From DATJBF01 sp035515475 (GTDB lineage: Bacteria; Verrucomicrobiota; Verrucomicrobiia; Palsa-1439): a DNA stretch of 58,536 nucleotides. Of this stretch, positions 7,026-15,052 are shown one piece after another. The stretch covers positions 1-58,536 of the forward strand of contig DATJBF010000076.1 of NCBI GenBank assembly GCA_035515475.1, written 5' to 3'. The notes under the pieces were generated by a model, which was not told where the DNA came from, did not search any database, and worked only from the letters and a program-made list of their open reading frames with translations. The translations under genes were made by a program, and so were the position numbers. Within the stretch, counting starts at the first letter, position 1. Each line of letters opens with the position of its first letter.

Positions 7026-8273
7026 CTAATTCTCCTGTTCCAACAGATTCGAGAACTCCCGCAAGTGCGGCCCAATCACGTGCGGTTCCCCGCACCGGCC
7101 GGCCACCGCCTCCTGCGTCTTCAACCCGTGACCCGTAATGCACAGCACGAGTGATTCGTGGCGCTTCACGCGGCCGCTTTCCACGAGGCGCCGGGCCGCC
7201 GCGATGGTCACCCCACCCGCGGTCTCGGCAAATATCCCTTCGGTCTCGGCCAGCAGCCGGATCCCCGCCACCACTTCCTCATCGTTCGGATTCTCCGCCC
7301 ACCCGTTTGTCTGCTTCATCGTCTGGATCGCGTAAAACCCGTCGGCGGGATTGCCGATGGCCAGCGATTTCACGATGGTCTGGGGCCGGTCCACGGGCTG
7401 GATGATTTCCGTACCCGCCCGGAACGCGTTCACGATCGGCGCGCAACCTTCCGCCTGGGCCCCGTGAATGTGAGAACTGCGGGAATCTACCAACCCCAGC
7501 CTCACGAATTCCTGGAACGCCTTGTGAATCTTGGTGATCAACGACCCGCCCGCCATCGGGACGACCACGTGATCGGGCAGCCGCCAGCCCAATTGCTCGG
7601 CGATCTCGTAGCCCATCGCCTTCGAACCTTCCGCGTAGTACGGACGCAGGTTCACGTTGGCGAATGCCCAGCCATATCTGCCGGCGATTTCGCTGCACAA
7701 CCGGTTCACCTCGTCGTACGTTCCGCGAATGCCGATGACGGTCGTGCCGAACACCAGCGAGCCGAGCACCTTGCCCGTTTCCAAATCGGCAGGAATGAAC
7801 ACGTAGCTCTTCAGGCCGCCGCTCGCCGCATTCGCCGCCACCGAGTTCGCCAGGTTGCCCGTCGAAGCGCAGGCGACGACGTCGAACCCCAACTCGCGCG
7901 CCCGCGACAGCGCCACGCTGACCACCCGATCCTTGAACGACAGCGTCGGATAATTCACCGTGTCGTTCTTCACCCACACCTCGCGGAGTCCGAGCCGCTT
8001 GGCCAAACGATCCGCGCGCACGAGCGGCGTGAACCCAACTTGAGAACCGATCGTCGGCTCCCCGTCGACCGGCAGCAGCTCGCGGTAACGCCACATCGTG
8101 GCCGGTCGCGACTGAATCTTGTCGCGGGTCAACACGGTGGCGATCAGGTCGTAGTCGTAGTCCACCTCCAACGGACCGAAACAGAACTCGCAGACGTGCA
8201 GCGCCTCTTTCGGATAGCGGCGACCGCACTCGCGACACGTCAAACTGGTGAAGAATCCGTGTTTTACTTTCAC
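7026..8273 (-). CDS. thrC: Threonine synthase-like PLP enzyme
   Basis: With the GTG start at 8273 the product has 415 residues. An N-terminal zinc-ribbon-like segment ('CRECGRRYP...CEFCFGPLE') is followed by a fold-type II PLP domain: 'VKNDTVNYPTLSFKDRV' with the PLP lysine, 'CASTGNLANSVAANAA', and 'VVPMAGGSLITKI'. This is the threonine-synthase family, converting O-phosphohomoserine to threonine. The frame is open to 8348, but 8317-8369 is the riboswitch terminator, so translation must start downstream; 8273 gives a family-like N-terminus. It is the first gene of a SAM-riboswitch operon next to a sulfur carrier, which raises the possibility that it makes a sulfur amino acid instead of threonine. 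Confidence 0.85.
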   Translation of the reverse strand: MKVKHGFFTSLTCRECGRRYPKEALHVCEFCFGPLEVDYDYDLIATVLTRDKIQSRPATMWRYRELLPVDGEPTIGSQVGFTPLVRADRLAKRLGLREVWVKNDTVNYPTLSFKDRVVSVALSRARELGFDVVACASTGNLANSVAANAASGGLKSYVFIPADLETGKVLGSLVFGTTVIGIRGTYDEVNRLCSEIAGRYGWAFANVNLRPYYAEGSKAMGYEIAEQLGWRLPDHVVVPMAGGSLITKIHKAFQEFVRLGLVDSRSSHIHGAQAEGCAPIVNAFRAGTEIIQPVDRPQTIVKSLAIGNPADGFYAIQTMKQTNGWAENPNDEEVVAGIRLLAETEGIFAETAGGVTIAAARRLVESGRVKRHESLVLCITGHGLKTQEAVAGRCGEPHVIGPHLREFSNLLEQEN

Positions 8274-8316
8274 GCACGCCTCGCTGCCTTCACCAAGAAG
8301 CGGCCCGCGCCGGGAG

Positions 8317-8369
8317 CAAAAACAAACCTCTTCAGCGTCCCCCGGCACGCGGGGTCAACGATGAAGAGG
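8317..8369 (-). terminator. Intrinsic terminator of the SAM riboswitch
   Basis: On the minus strand CCTCTTCA (8362-8369) pairs with TGAAGAGG (8327-8334), with an inner CCCCG/CGGGG stem, and is followed by the U-rich TTTGTTTTTG (8317-8326). The 5' arm can instead pair with the 3' strand of riboswitch helix P1 (GATGAGGG at about 8392-8399; eight contiguous pairs with two G-U), giving a classical antiterminator. Confidence 0.85.
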
Positions 8370-8393
8370 CATCAAGACAACTCGATTCTCTCC

Positions 8394-8528
8394 CTCATCT
8401 TCCCCCGCCCCCGACTCGCGTCGGAACTCGGAGCTGGAATTGGCACCTGGTCCCCAGCTCTCGGTCTGCAACAGGCTGGGCGGTTGCCGCGGCTTCATCG
8501 GGCCAGTCCCTCGACCGCTCTTGATGAG
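8394..8528 (-). promoter_or_regulatory. SAM-I riboswitch (S-box)
   Basis: Reading the minus strand, the segment has the S-box core elements in order: P1 5' strand CTCATC, 'AAGAG', 'GAGGGACTGGCCCGATGAAG' with the conserved internal loop, 'CGGCAACC', then 'GGTGCCAATTCC', and the P1 3' strand GATGAG. This matches the SAM-I aptamer consensus closely. High SAM should stabilise P1 and free the terminator at 8317-8369, stopping transcription before the sulfur operon. S-box elements normally control methionine and sulfur-assimilation genes. Confidence 0.95.
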
Positions 8529-8561
8529 TTGTCCCCCGAAACCTTTCGGAGGACGCAAGGG

Positions 8562-8589
8562 ACTATATCAAAGAACGAAAACGTGTCAA
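8562..8589 (-). promoter_or_regulatory. Sigma-70-type promoter of the sulfur operon
   Basis: TTGACA (8584-8589 on the minus strand) and TATAGT (8562-8567) are separated by 16 bases. Transcription would begin near 8555, about 27 bases before the riboswitch. It lies just after the stop of the Rrf2 gene. Confidence 0.75.
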
Positions 8590-8593
8590 CCCG

Positions 8594-9013
8594 TCAGATG
8601 TAATACATTTGCGGCTTGCTGTTCGCCTCCGCGCAAATCGCCTCGAACGTTATGCCGTCGGCCACCCCTTCCGCCGCCTCCTTGATTCGCCGCCAAGCGC
8701 GCTTGATCTCTTCGGGGCACCGCGATTCCGCGAGCAGCGGCATCTCCAGGACATCGCCTTGAACGGCCCGCAAGACATCGCCAACGGTTATCTCGCGGGG
8801 CGACTTGGCCAGAGTGTAACCGCCCGCTTTGCCGCGCCGACTTTGAATCAGCCCCTTGCTCTTCAGCTCAATCAGGATCTGAACGAGATAGTTCGCCGGG
8901 ATGCTCTCGCGCTCCGCAATCTCGTCGATTCGCAGTGGCCGCTCGCTCGGATGATGGAGCGCCAACGCCTCCATTGCACGGCAGGCGTAATCGCTTTTGA
9001 CAGACGCTTTCAT
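8594..9013 (-). CDS. Rrf2-family transcriptional regulator
   Basis: The product has 139 residues from the ATG at 9013; the upstream 24-codon extension of the frame covers the promoter and is rejected. The winged helix is clear: 'MKASVKSDYACRAMEALALH', 'IDEIAERESIPANYLVQILIELKSKGLIQSRRGKAGGYTLAKSP' and 'ITVGDVLRAVQGDV'. Only one or two cysteines are present ('ESRCPEEI', 'EAICAEA'), not the IscR-type [2Fe-2S] trio, so a CymR-like cysteine-metabolism regulator is the closer analogy. It directly precedes the SAM-riboswitch sulfur operon and has its own promoter with an overlapping inverted repeat, suggesting autoregulation. Confidence 0.9.
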   Translation of the reverse strand: MKASVKSDYACRAMEALALHHPSERPLRIDEIAERESIPANYLVQILIELKSKGLIQSRRGKAGGYTLAKSPREITVGDVLRAVQGDVLEMPLLAESRCPEEIKRAWRRIKEAAEGVADGITFEAICAEANSKPQMYYI

Positions 9014-9030
9014 ACAATCATTACTATCTT

Positions 9031-9072
9031 GGTAAACTTGGTGTATTTTACCAGTTATCACCCCGCTGTCAA
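9031..9072 (-). promoter_or_regulatory. Promoter and putative operator of the Rrf2 gene
   Basis: On the minus strand TTGACA (9067-9072) and TAAAAT (9045-9050) are separated by 16 bases. The inverted repeat GGTAAA/TTTACC (9031-9036 and 9047-9052, ten bases apart) covers the -10 region, a typical place for a repressor site. Confidence 0.65.
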
Positions 9073-9164
9073 CCCCTCGTTTCACGTCATTACAATTTTG
9101 TCAGAACATTCACGCTCATCGGATGTTATGTACGTTGGAAATATGCGAATTTGTGGTTGCAGAA

Positions 9165-9213
9165 CCCATTGAGTTTAGCGTAATATTCGCTTGTCAAAGG
9201 AGGAGGGGATTGA
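9165..9213 (+). promoter_or_regulatory. gyrB ribosome site and weak upstream promoter candidate
   Basis: AAAGGAGG lies 8-15 bases before the gyrB ATG and fixes the start at 9214. Upstream, TTGCAG and TAATAT with 18-base spacing make a plausible sigma-70 promoter. Confidence 0.5.
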
Positions 9214-11820
9214 ATGTCCAGCAAGCTTTTGGAAAGGGCACGCACCGTGGAAAAGTCGCCCGCAAAAAGTAACGCTCGACCGGTTGGCCCGCTCGGTGCC
9301 AGCGAGTACACCGCCGACAAAATTCAGAAGCTCGAAGGCGTCGAAGCGGTTCGCAAACGCCCGGCAATGTACATCGGCGACACGGGCGAGCGCGGTCTCC
9401 ACCATCTGGTTTACGAGGTCGTTGACAACTCGATCGACGAAGCGCTCGCGGGCTTCTGCAAGCACATCGACGTCACAATTCATGTGGATAATTCCATCAC
9501 CGTGGTTGACGACGGGCGGGGAATTCCCGTGGACATGCACAAGACGGAGAAGAAACCCGCGGTGGAAGTCGTTCTCACCCTGTTGCACGCGGGCGGCAAG
9601 TTCGACAAGAAAACCTACACAGTCTCGGGCGGTCTGCACGGAGTGGGCGTGACGTGCGTCAACGCCCTGAGCGAATGGCTGGAAGTCGAAGTGAAGCGCG
9701 AGGGCAAAGTCCATCATATGCGCTTCAAGCGCGGCAAGACCGCTTCCAAACTCGAAGTCATCGGCAAAGCCAAGGGCACGGGCACCAAGATCACTTTCAA
9801 GGCCGACAACCAGATTTTTCCGGTCATCGAGTACAAGTACGACATTCTCGCCAATCGCCTCCGCGAGTTGGCGTTCCTGAACCGCGGTCTGGAGATCTCG
9901 TTGAAAGACGAGCGGACCGACAAGCAGGACCTTTTCCGATTCAACGGCGGCATCGAGGAATTCATCAAGCACATCAATCGGGCCAAGGAACCGCTCCACC
10001 CCAAGGTCATTTACGTCTCGAAGGAAAAGGACGGCATCGCCGCCGAAGTCGCGCTCCAGTACAACGAGGGCTACAACGAATCCCTCTATAGCTACGCCAA
10101 CAACATCAACACCATCGAGGGCGGCACCCACCTCAGCGGGTTCCGCTCGGCGTTGACCAAGGCCATCAATCAATACGCCAGGTCGAACAACCTGTTTAAG
10201 GAAAAGGACCCGACCCTGTCGGGCGAAGACCTGCGCGAAGGGCTTACCGCCGTCATCAGCGTCAAGGTCCCCAACCCGCAGTTCGAAGGGCAGACCAAGA
10301 CCAAACTCGGCAACGGCGAAGTCGATGGCATCGTTTCCTCAATCGTGTACGAAGGGCTGATGACGTTCATGGAGCAGAATCCGCCCGTGGCCCGACGGAT
10401 TGTGGACAAGTCGCTCACCGCCGCACGTGCGCGTGAGGCGGCGCGTAAGGCCCGTGAGGCCGTCCGCAAAGGCGCGCTGACCGGCGGCGGGTTGCCCGGC
10501 AAACTGGCGGATTGCTCGGAACGAAACCCCGAGTTTTGCGAACTCTACATCGTCGAGGGCGACAGCGCTGGTGGCTCCGCCAAGCAGGGCCGCAATCGCC
10601 AGTTCCAAGCCGTGCTCCCAATTCGCGGCAAGCTCCTCAACGTGGAGAAGGCGCGCCTCGACCAGGTTCTCAACAACAACGAAATCCGCACCATGATCAC
10701 CGCCATCGGCACGGGCTTCGGCGCCAGCGAGGGCGAAGGGGCGTTCGACATCAGCAAGCTCCGGTACCACCGCATCGTCATCATGACCGATGCCGACGTG
10801 GACGGCTCCCACATTCGCACGCTGCTGCTGACGTTCTTCCATCGGCAGATGCCCGAACTCATCAAGGGCGGCTACATTTATATCGCCCAACCCCCGCTCT
10901 ACAAAATCAAGCGGAAGAAACGCGAGGAATACATCGAGAACGACGATCAGATGAGCCGGATCCTGATCGAGCTGGGGTCGGAAGACTCCCGACTCCTCCG
11001 GCTCCGGGACAAGAAAGAGTTTGCCGGGCAACAACTCATCTCGGTCCTGGAATCGCTGCGCGAACTGGAGAAGTTGGTGGACACCATCGAACGCCGCGGC
11101 ATCAAGTTCGAAGACTACCTCGGCGCGCGCGACGAGAAGTCGGGAGAATTCCCCTCGTACGCCATGCGCCTCAAGGAGAACGGCGCCGTCCGTTTCGAGT
11201 TCGCCCGCACCGACCGGGAATGGGCCAAGCTCTGCGACAAGTACGATATCAGTCCGGACGAGGAAGTCGCGGCGGAGCCGAAGAACGGCGACGCTCCGAA
11301 GGCCGTAACCGCCAAGCCCGTGGAACTCCACGAGTCGAACAGCATCCAATCCGCGATCGAGACGCTGGAGCGAAAAGGGTTCAACCTCGACCATTACTCC
11401 GCGCAGGAAAAGCCGCTCTTCGAGTTGGTCGAGGGTGGCGCGTCGGCCGCCGAGCCCGGGGAGGGCGGGGCCCCTGCCGAGCCGCAGGGCAGAACCGCCA
11501 AAACCGAGGGGAAAAAGGCGAAAGCCAAAACCGAAGAACGGCGCACGCCCATCCACTCGATTCCGCAGATTCTGGAGCAGATCAAGGAGACCGGCAAGCG
11601 CGGCCTCGTCATTCAGCGGTATAAAGGCCTGGGCGAAATGAATCCCGAGCAGCTGTGGGAGACAACGATGGATCCCGAGCGCCGCAAGATGTTGAAGGTC
11701 GTGCTCGAGGACGCGGCGAAAGCGGACGAGATCTTCGCCGTGCTCATGGGCGACGACGTCGCGCCGCGCCGTCAGTTCATTGAAGAGAACGCCTTGAACG
11801 TTCGCAATCTCGATGTCTGA
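9214..11820 (+). CDS. gyrB: DNA gyrase subunit B
   Basis: The product has 868 residues. The GHKL ATPase domain shows 'EVVDNSIDEA' and 'DDGRGIP' (about residues 70-110) and 'GGLHGVGVTCVNALS'. The transducer and TOPRIM domains follow, with 'YIVEGDSAGGSAKQGRNR', 'IRGKLLNVEKA' and 'IMTDADVDGSHIRTLLLTFFHR', and the end 'VIQRYKGLGEMNPEQLWETTMDPE'. Between TOPRIM and the C-terminus there is a roughly 170-residue insertion similar in place to that of proteobacterial GyrB, here with an acidic/Ala-Gly-Pro-rich and then Lys-rich linker (about residues 735-775). With GyrA it introduces negative supercoils. A HEPN gene follows six bases after the stop. Confidence 0.98.
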   Translation: MSSKLLERARTVEKSPAKSNARPVGPLGASEYTADKIQKLEGVEAVRKRPAMYIGDTGERGLHHLVYEVVDNSIDEALAGFCKHIDVTIHVDNSITVVDDGRGIPVDMHKTEKKPAVEVVLTLLHAGGKFDKKTYTVSGGLHGVGVTCVNALSEWLEVEVKREGKVHHMRFKRGKTASKLEVIGKAKGTGTKITFKADNQIFPVIEYKYDILANRLRELAFLNRGLEISLKDERTDKQDLFRFNGGIEEFIKHINRAKEPLHPKVIYVSKEKDGIAAEVALQYNEGYNESLYSYANNINTIEGGTHLSGFRSALTKAINQYARSNNLFKEKDPTLSGEDLREGLTAVISVKVPNPQFEGQTKTKLGNGEVDGIVSSIVYEGLMTFMEQNPPVARRIVDKSLTAARAREAARKAREAVRKGALTGGGLPGKLADCSERNPEFCELYIVEGDSAGGSAKQGRNRQFQAVLPIRGKLLNVEKARLDQVLNNNEIRTMITAIGTGFGASEGEGAFDISKLRYHRIVIMTDADVDGSHIRTLLLTFFHRQMPELIKGGYIYIAQPPLYKIKRKKREEYIENDDQMSRILIELGSEDSRLLRLRDKKEFAGQQLISVLESLRELEKLVDTIERRGIKFEDYLGARDEKSGEFPSYAMRLKENGAVRFEFARTDREWAKLCDKYDISPDEEVAAEPKNGDAPKAVTAKPVELHESNSIQSAIETLERKGFNLDHYSAQEKPLFELVEGGASAAEPGEGGAPAEPQGRTAKTEGKKAKAKTEERRTPIHSIPQILEQIKETGKRGLVIQRYKGLGEMNPEQLWETTMDPERRKMLKVVLEDAAKADEIFAVLMGDDVAPRRQFIEENALNVRNLDV

Positions 11821-11826
11821 TGCGCC

Positions 11827-12219
11827 GTGACGCCGGAGGCCCAAGCCCTGATCGATTTGCGGCTCGCTCAGGCCCAGGAGAGCCTGACGGAGGCGCGCCT
11901 GCTGATCGAGAAAGACATGTGTCGCGGGGCCATGGACCGGGTTTATTTCACGATGTTCTATTGCGCGTGTGCCCTGCTGGCCACGAAGGAATTCGGCCCG
12001 TCCGAACACAGTGACGTGGCTGCGAAATTCCAGCATGAGTTTGTGAAGACGGGCTTGATCCCGAAGGAAATCGGCGAGCGGTTCCGGCGGGCCACGCAAT
12101 GGCATTACGACGCCGACCTGGGCGCCCACGCCCCGCCCGCTGGCGGGCGGTTGAAAGAACTGGTGGCCGACGCCGAGAACTTTTTGACAACGGCGAAGCT
12201 GTTCCTGGGGAAACAGTAG
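11827..12219 (+). CDS. HEPN domain-containing protein
   Basis: The product has 130 residues from a GTG start. It has the HEPN pattern: 'IDLRLAQAQESLTEARLLIE', 'AMDRVYFTMFYCACALLATK', 'EFGPSEHSDVAAKFQHEFVKTGLI' and 'LVADAENFLTTAKLFL'. Near residues 89-95 is 'RATQWH', an Rx4H motif of the form seen in HEPN ribonucleases. HEPN proteins of this size are often toxins paired with MNT nucleotidyltransferase antitoxins, but no such partner is adjacent. The gene sits between gyrB and gyrA, with a palindrome (12133-12150) encoding 'PPAGGR' inside. A non-toxic accessory role is equally possible. Confidence 0.8.
   Translation: MTPEAQALIDLRLAQAQESLTEARLLIEKDMCRGAMDRVYFTMFYCACALLATKEFGPSEHSDVAAKFQHEFVKTGLIPKEIGERFRRATQWHYDADLGAHAPPAGGRLKELVADAENFLTTAKLFLGKQ
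12133..12150. repeat. Palindrome CCGCCCGCTGGCGGGCGG inside the HEPN gene
   Basis: An 8-bp perfect stem with a 2-base loop lies in frame in the coding region, encoding part of 'HAPPAGGR' just after the catalytic-type motif. It looks like a small inserted palindromic element. Confidence 0.55.
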
Positions 12220-12273
12220 TTGCAGGTTTGACGAATGCATCAACAGAAGATGCGGTAGGAGGAGTGGAGAGAT

Positions 12274-14742
12274 ATGTACGCCCAAAACGAAAAGGTCACG
12301 CCGATCAACATCAGCGAGCAGATGCAACAGGCGTACATCGATTACTCGATGTCGGTCATCGTGGGCCGCGCGCTGCCGGACGCCCGCGACGGCCTGAAGC
12401 CGTCGAACCGCCGCGTGCTGTACGCGATGCGCGAGCTGGGGCTGCTGCATAACCGCCCGTACACCAAATGCGCCAAGGTCGTCGGCGAAGTGCTCGGCAA
12501 ATACCACCCGCATGGCGACGCCAGTGTGTACGACACCCTGGTCCGAATGGCGCAGGATTTCGCGATGCGGTACCCCCTCATCGATGGCCAGGGCAACTTC
12601 GGCTCGATCGACGGCGATCCCGCCGCCGCCTACCGGTACACCGAGTGCCGCCTGGAAGAGATCGCCGAAGAGTTGCTCGCCGACCTCGACAAGGACACGG
12701 TCGATTTTCAGCCCAACTTCGACGAGCGCGAACACGAACCCGTCGTCTTGCCCGCGCGGATCCCGAACCTGCTGGTCAACGGCAGCACCGGCATCGCGGT
12801 CGGCATGGCCACCAACATTCCACCACACAACCTCGGCGAGATCGTCGACGCCTGTTGCGCGGTGATCGACGAACCCGAGATCGACGTGGAGAAGGTCGCC
12901 AAATTCATCAAAGGTGCCGATTTCCCAACGGGCGGCCTGATTTGTGGCCGGCAAGGCATCAAGGATTACCTGCTCAAGGGCCGTGGCAGCCTCAAGATTC
13001 GCGGGCGCATCGGCGTCGAGGAAGTCAAGGGCGGCAAGGAGCGACTCGTCATTTCCGAGATCCCCTACAACGTCAACAAGGCGTCCCTCATCGAACGCGT
13101 TGCGGAACTCGTCAACGAGAAGAAGCTCGACGACATCAGCGACATCCGCGACGAATCCAACAAGGACGGCATGCGGATCGTCATCGAACTCAAGCGCGAT
13201 GCCGTTCCGAAGATCGTCATCAACAACCTCTACAAGCACACCCAACTCGAAGACACGTTTGGCGTCATCATGCTCGCGCTCGATCACGGTCGGCCGCGCA
13301 CGATGGACATCAAACAGATGCTTGGCTGCTACATCGCGCATCGGCGCGAAGTCATCACCCGCCGGACCCGGTTCGAACTGCAGAAGGCCGAGGAACGCGC
13401 CCACATTCTCGAAGGGTTCCGCATCGCGCTCGAAAACATCGACGCCGTCGTCAAGATCATCAAAGGCTCCGACGACCGCGACGACGCGAAGAAGAAGTTG
13501 ATGGACAAATTCCGTCTGTCCGAGGTGCAGACCAATGCGATCCTCGATTTGCGTCTCTACCAGCTCACCGGGCTCGAACGTGACAAGATCGAGGAGGAAT
13601 ACCTCGAACTGATCAAGCGCATCGAGTACCTCAAGAGCCTGCTCGCCAGCGAAAAGAAACTCATGGGCGTCGTGAAAGCCGAGTTGCTCGAAGTCAAAGA
13701 GAAGTACGGCGACCCGCGTCGGACCGACATCGTGGCCGACGAAGGCGAGATCAACATAGAAGATCTCATCGCCGACGAACCGTGCATCGTCACGATCTCC
13801 CACCAGGGGTACCTCAAGCGCACGGCCGTGAGTGCCTACCGCTCCCAACGTCGCGGCGGCAAGGGCGTCATCGGCATGGAACAGCGCGAAGAGGATTTTA
13901 TCGAGCACCTGTTCACCTGTTCCACGCACGATTTCATCATGTTTTTTACCGAGGAAGGCCGCGTTTACGTCGAGAAGGTGTACGAGCTTCCGGAAATGGG
14001 GCGGGCCGCCAAGGGCAAGAGCATCGCCAACTTCCTCCAACTCCGTCCCGAGGAGAAGGTCGCCGCGCTGTTGCGCATCAAGGAATTCACCGACAAGAAT
14101 TATCTCCTGATGGCCACGCGGGTCGGCATCGTGAAGAAGACGGTGCTCAGTGCCTACCAAAATGTTCGCAAGGGCGGCATCATCGGCATCACGATCGAAA
14201 AAGGCGACCGGCTCATCGGCGTCAAACTCACCAACGGCAACAACGAAATCGTCCTCGTCACCAAGGACGGCATGAGCATCCGGTTTCACGAAGAAGACGC
14301 CCGCGACATGGGCCGCAGTGCCGTCGGCGTCTGGGGTATTCGGCCCGACAAAGGCGACTACGTTGTCGGCATCGAGATTGTTGATCCCGAGGCCACATTG
14401 CTCGTTGCCGGCCAACACGGCATCGGGAAACGCACCCCGTTCGACGAATACCGCAAACAATCCCGCGGTGGGAAGGGCATCATCACCCTCAAAACCACCG
14501 ACAAAGTCGGCGACGTCGTCGGCGCGCTCAGCGTGACCGATCAGGACGAAATCATGCTGACCACGTCGCAGGGTCAGACCGTCCGCACTCCCTGTAAAGA
14601 CATCCGGGTCGCCGGCAGAAACACGCAGGGCGTCAAGCTGATCAATCTCAATCGGGGCGACAAACTCGTTGCCCTCGCCCGCGTCATCAGCGAGAAACAG
14701 GAAGAAGAAGCCGAAACCGCCGAAAACGGCAAGAAGTCCTAG
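12274..14742 (+). CDS. gyrA: DNA gyrase subunit A
   Basis: The product has 822 residues. The winged-helix/tower part starts 'INISEQMQQAYIDYSMSVIVGRALPD' and contains 'AAAYRYTECRL' with the catalytic tyrosine (about residue 126). The C-terminal domain carries beta-pinwheel repeats, including 'SQRRGGKGVIGM' and 'SRGGKGIITLKTTDK', which match GyrA-box positions and favour gyrase over topoisomerase IV. The quinolone-determining segment reads 'HPHGDASVYD': Ala at the position of E. coli Ser83, and the usual Asp at Asp87. The start has the ribosome site GTAGGAGGAG. It follows gyrB and the HEPN gene in one orientation. Confidence 0.98.
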   Translation: MYAQNEKVTPINISEQMQQAYIDYSMSVIVGRALPDARDGLKPSNRRVLYAMRELGLLHNRPYTKCAKVVGEVLGKYHPHGDASVYDTLVRMAQDFAMRYPLIDGQGNFGSIDGDPAAAYRYTECRLEEIAEELLADLDKDTVDFQPNFDEREHEPVVLPARIPNLLVNGSTGIAVGMATNIPPHNLGEIVDACCAVIDEPEIDVEKVAKFIKGADFPTGGLICGRQGIKDYLLKGRGSLKIRGRIGVEEVKGGKERLVISEIPYNVNKASLIERVAELVNEKKLDDISDIRDESNKDGMRIVIELKRDAVPKIVINNLYKHTQLEDTFGVIMLALDHGRPRTMDIKQMLGCYIAHRREVITRRTRFELQKAEERAHILEGFRIALENIDAVVKIIKGSDDRDDAKKKLMDKFRLSEVQTNAILDLRLYQLTGLERDKIEEEYLELIKRIEYLKSLLASEKKLMGVVKAELLEVKEKYGDPRRTDIVADEGEINIEDLIADEPCIVTISHQGYLKRTAVSAYRSQRRGGKGVIGMEQREEDFIEHLFTCSTHDFIMFFTEEGRVYVEKVYELPEMGRAAKGKSIANFLQLRPEEKVAALLRIKEFTDKNYLLMATRVGIVKKTVLSAYQNVRKGGIIGITIEKGDRLIGVKLTNGNNEIVLVTKDGMSIRFHEEDARDMGRSAVGVWGIRPDKGDYVVGIEIVDPEATLLVAGQHGIGKRTPFDEYRKQSRGGKGIITLKTTDKVGDVVGALSVTDQDEIMLTTSQGQTVRTPCKDIRVAGRNTQGVKLINLNRGDKLVALARVISEKQEEEAETAENGKKS

Positions 14743-15052
14743 TGCCGGGTCAACCTTGATTGGGAGGGCGAGCCTCCCGGCGAGCCGACCGTTTTCTCCG
14801 TCAACGCCGCGGCTCAGCAAGAGCCTTGGTCGCCTGTGGCGCTGCCAGAGGCGGGCAAACTTCGCCCTCCCCGCACGCCTCTGATAAACGTTGATGGAGC
14901 ACTAGCCACGGGACCACACGGATTGTCACAGGCTTTCGCGGGAGCGGTCTCCCAGCCGCCACTGCCCCGTCGTTCCTCACCACGAAGACACAGCGCGGCC
15001 AAGCCGCAACCAAAGTGGCGGAACACCGGGCGTTGCGATAGAAGTTTGGGCG
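14743..15052. other. Intergenic stretch with hairpins and dispersed-repeat fragments
   Basis: Just after gyrA the hairpin GGGAGG/CCTCCC (14762-14778) could act as a terminator but lacks a T-run. A fragment GCCAGAGGCGGGCAAACTTCG near 14843 resembles one near 921. Bases 14938-14960 (GGGAGCGGTCTCCCAGCCGC core) resemble 16718-16738 in the same orientation, so similar repeats flank the next gene. No coding region is recognised. Confidence 0.5.

Noticed and set aside
8274..8348. Upstream start (GTG 8348) for the threonine-synthase-like gene
   Set aside because: The codons lie in the riboswitch terminator and encode a non-family N-terminus.
10339..14820. 1493-codon open frame on the minus strand opposite gyrB and gyrA
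   Set aside because: It is antisense to two certain genes; its composition is that of a shadow frame in GC-rich coding DNA and it crosses gene boundaries.
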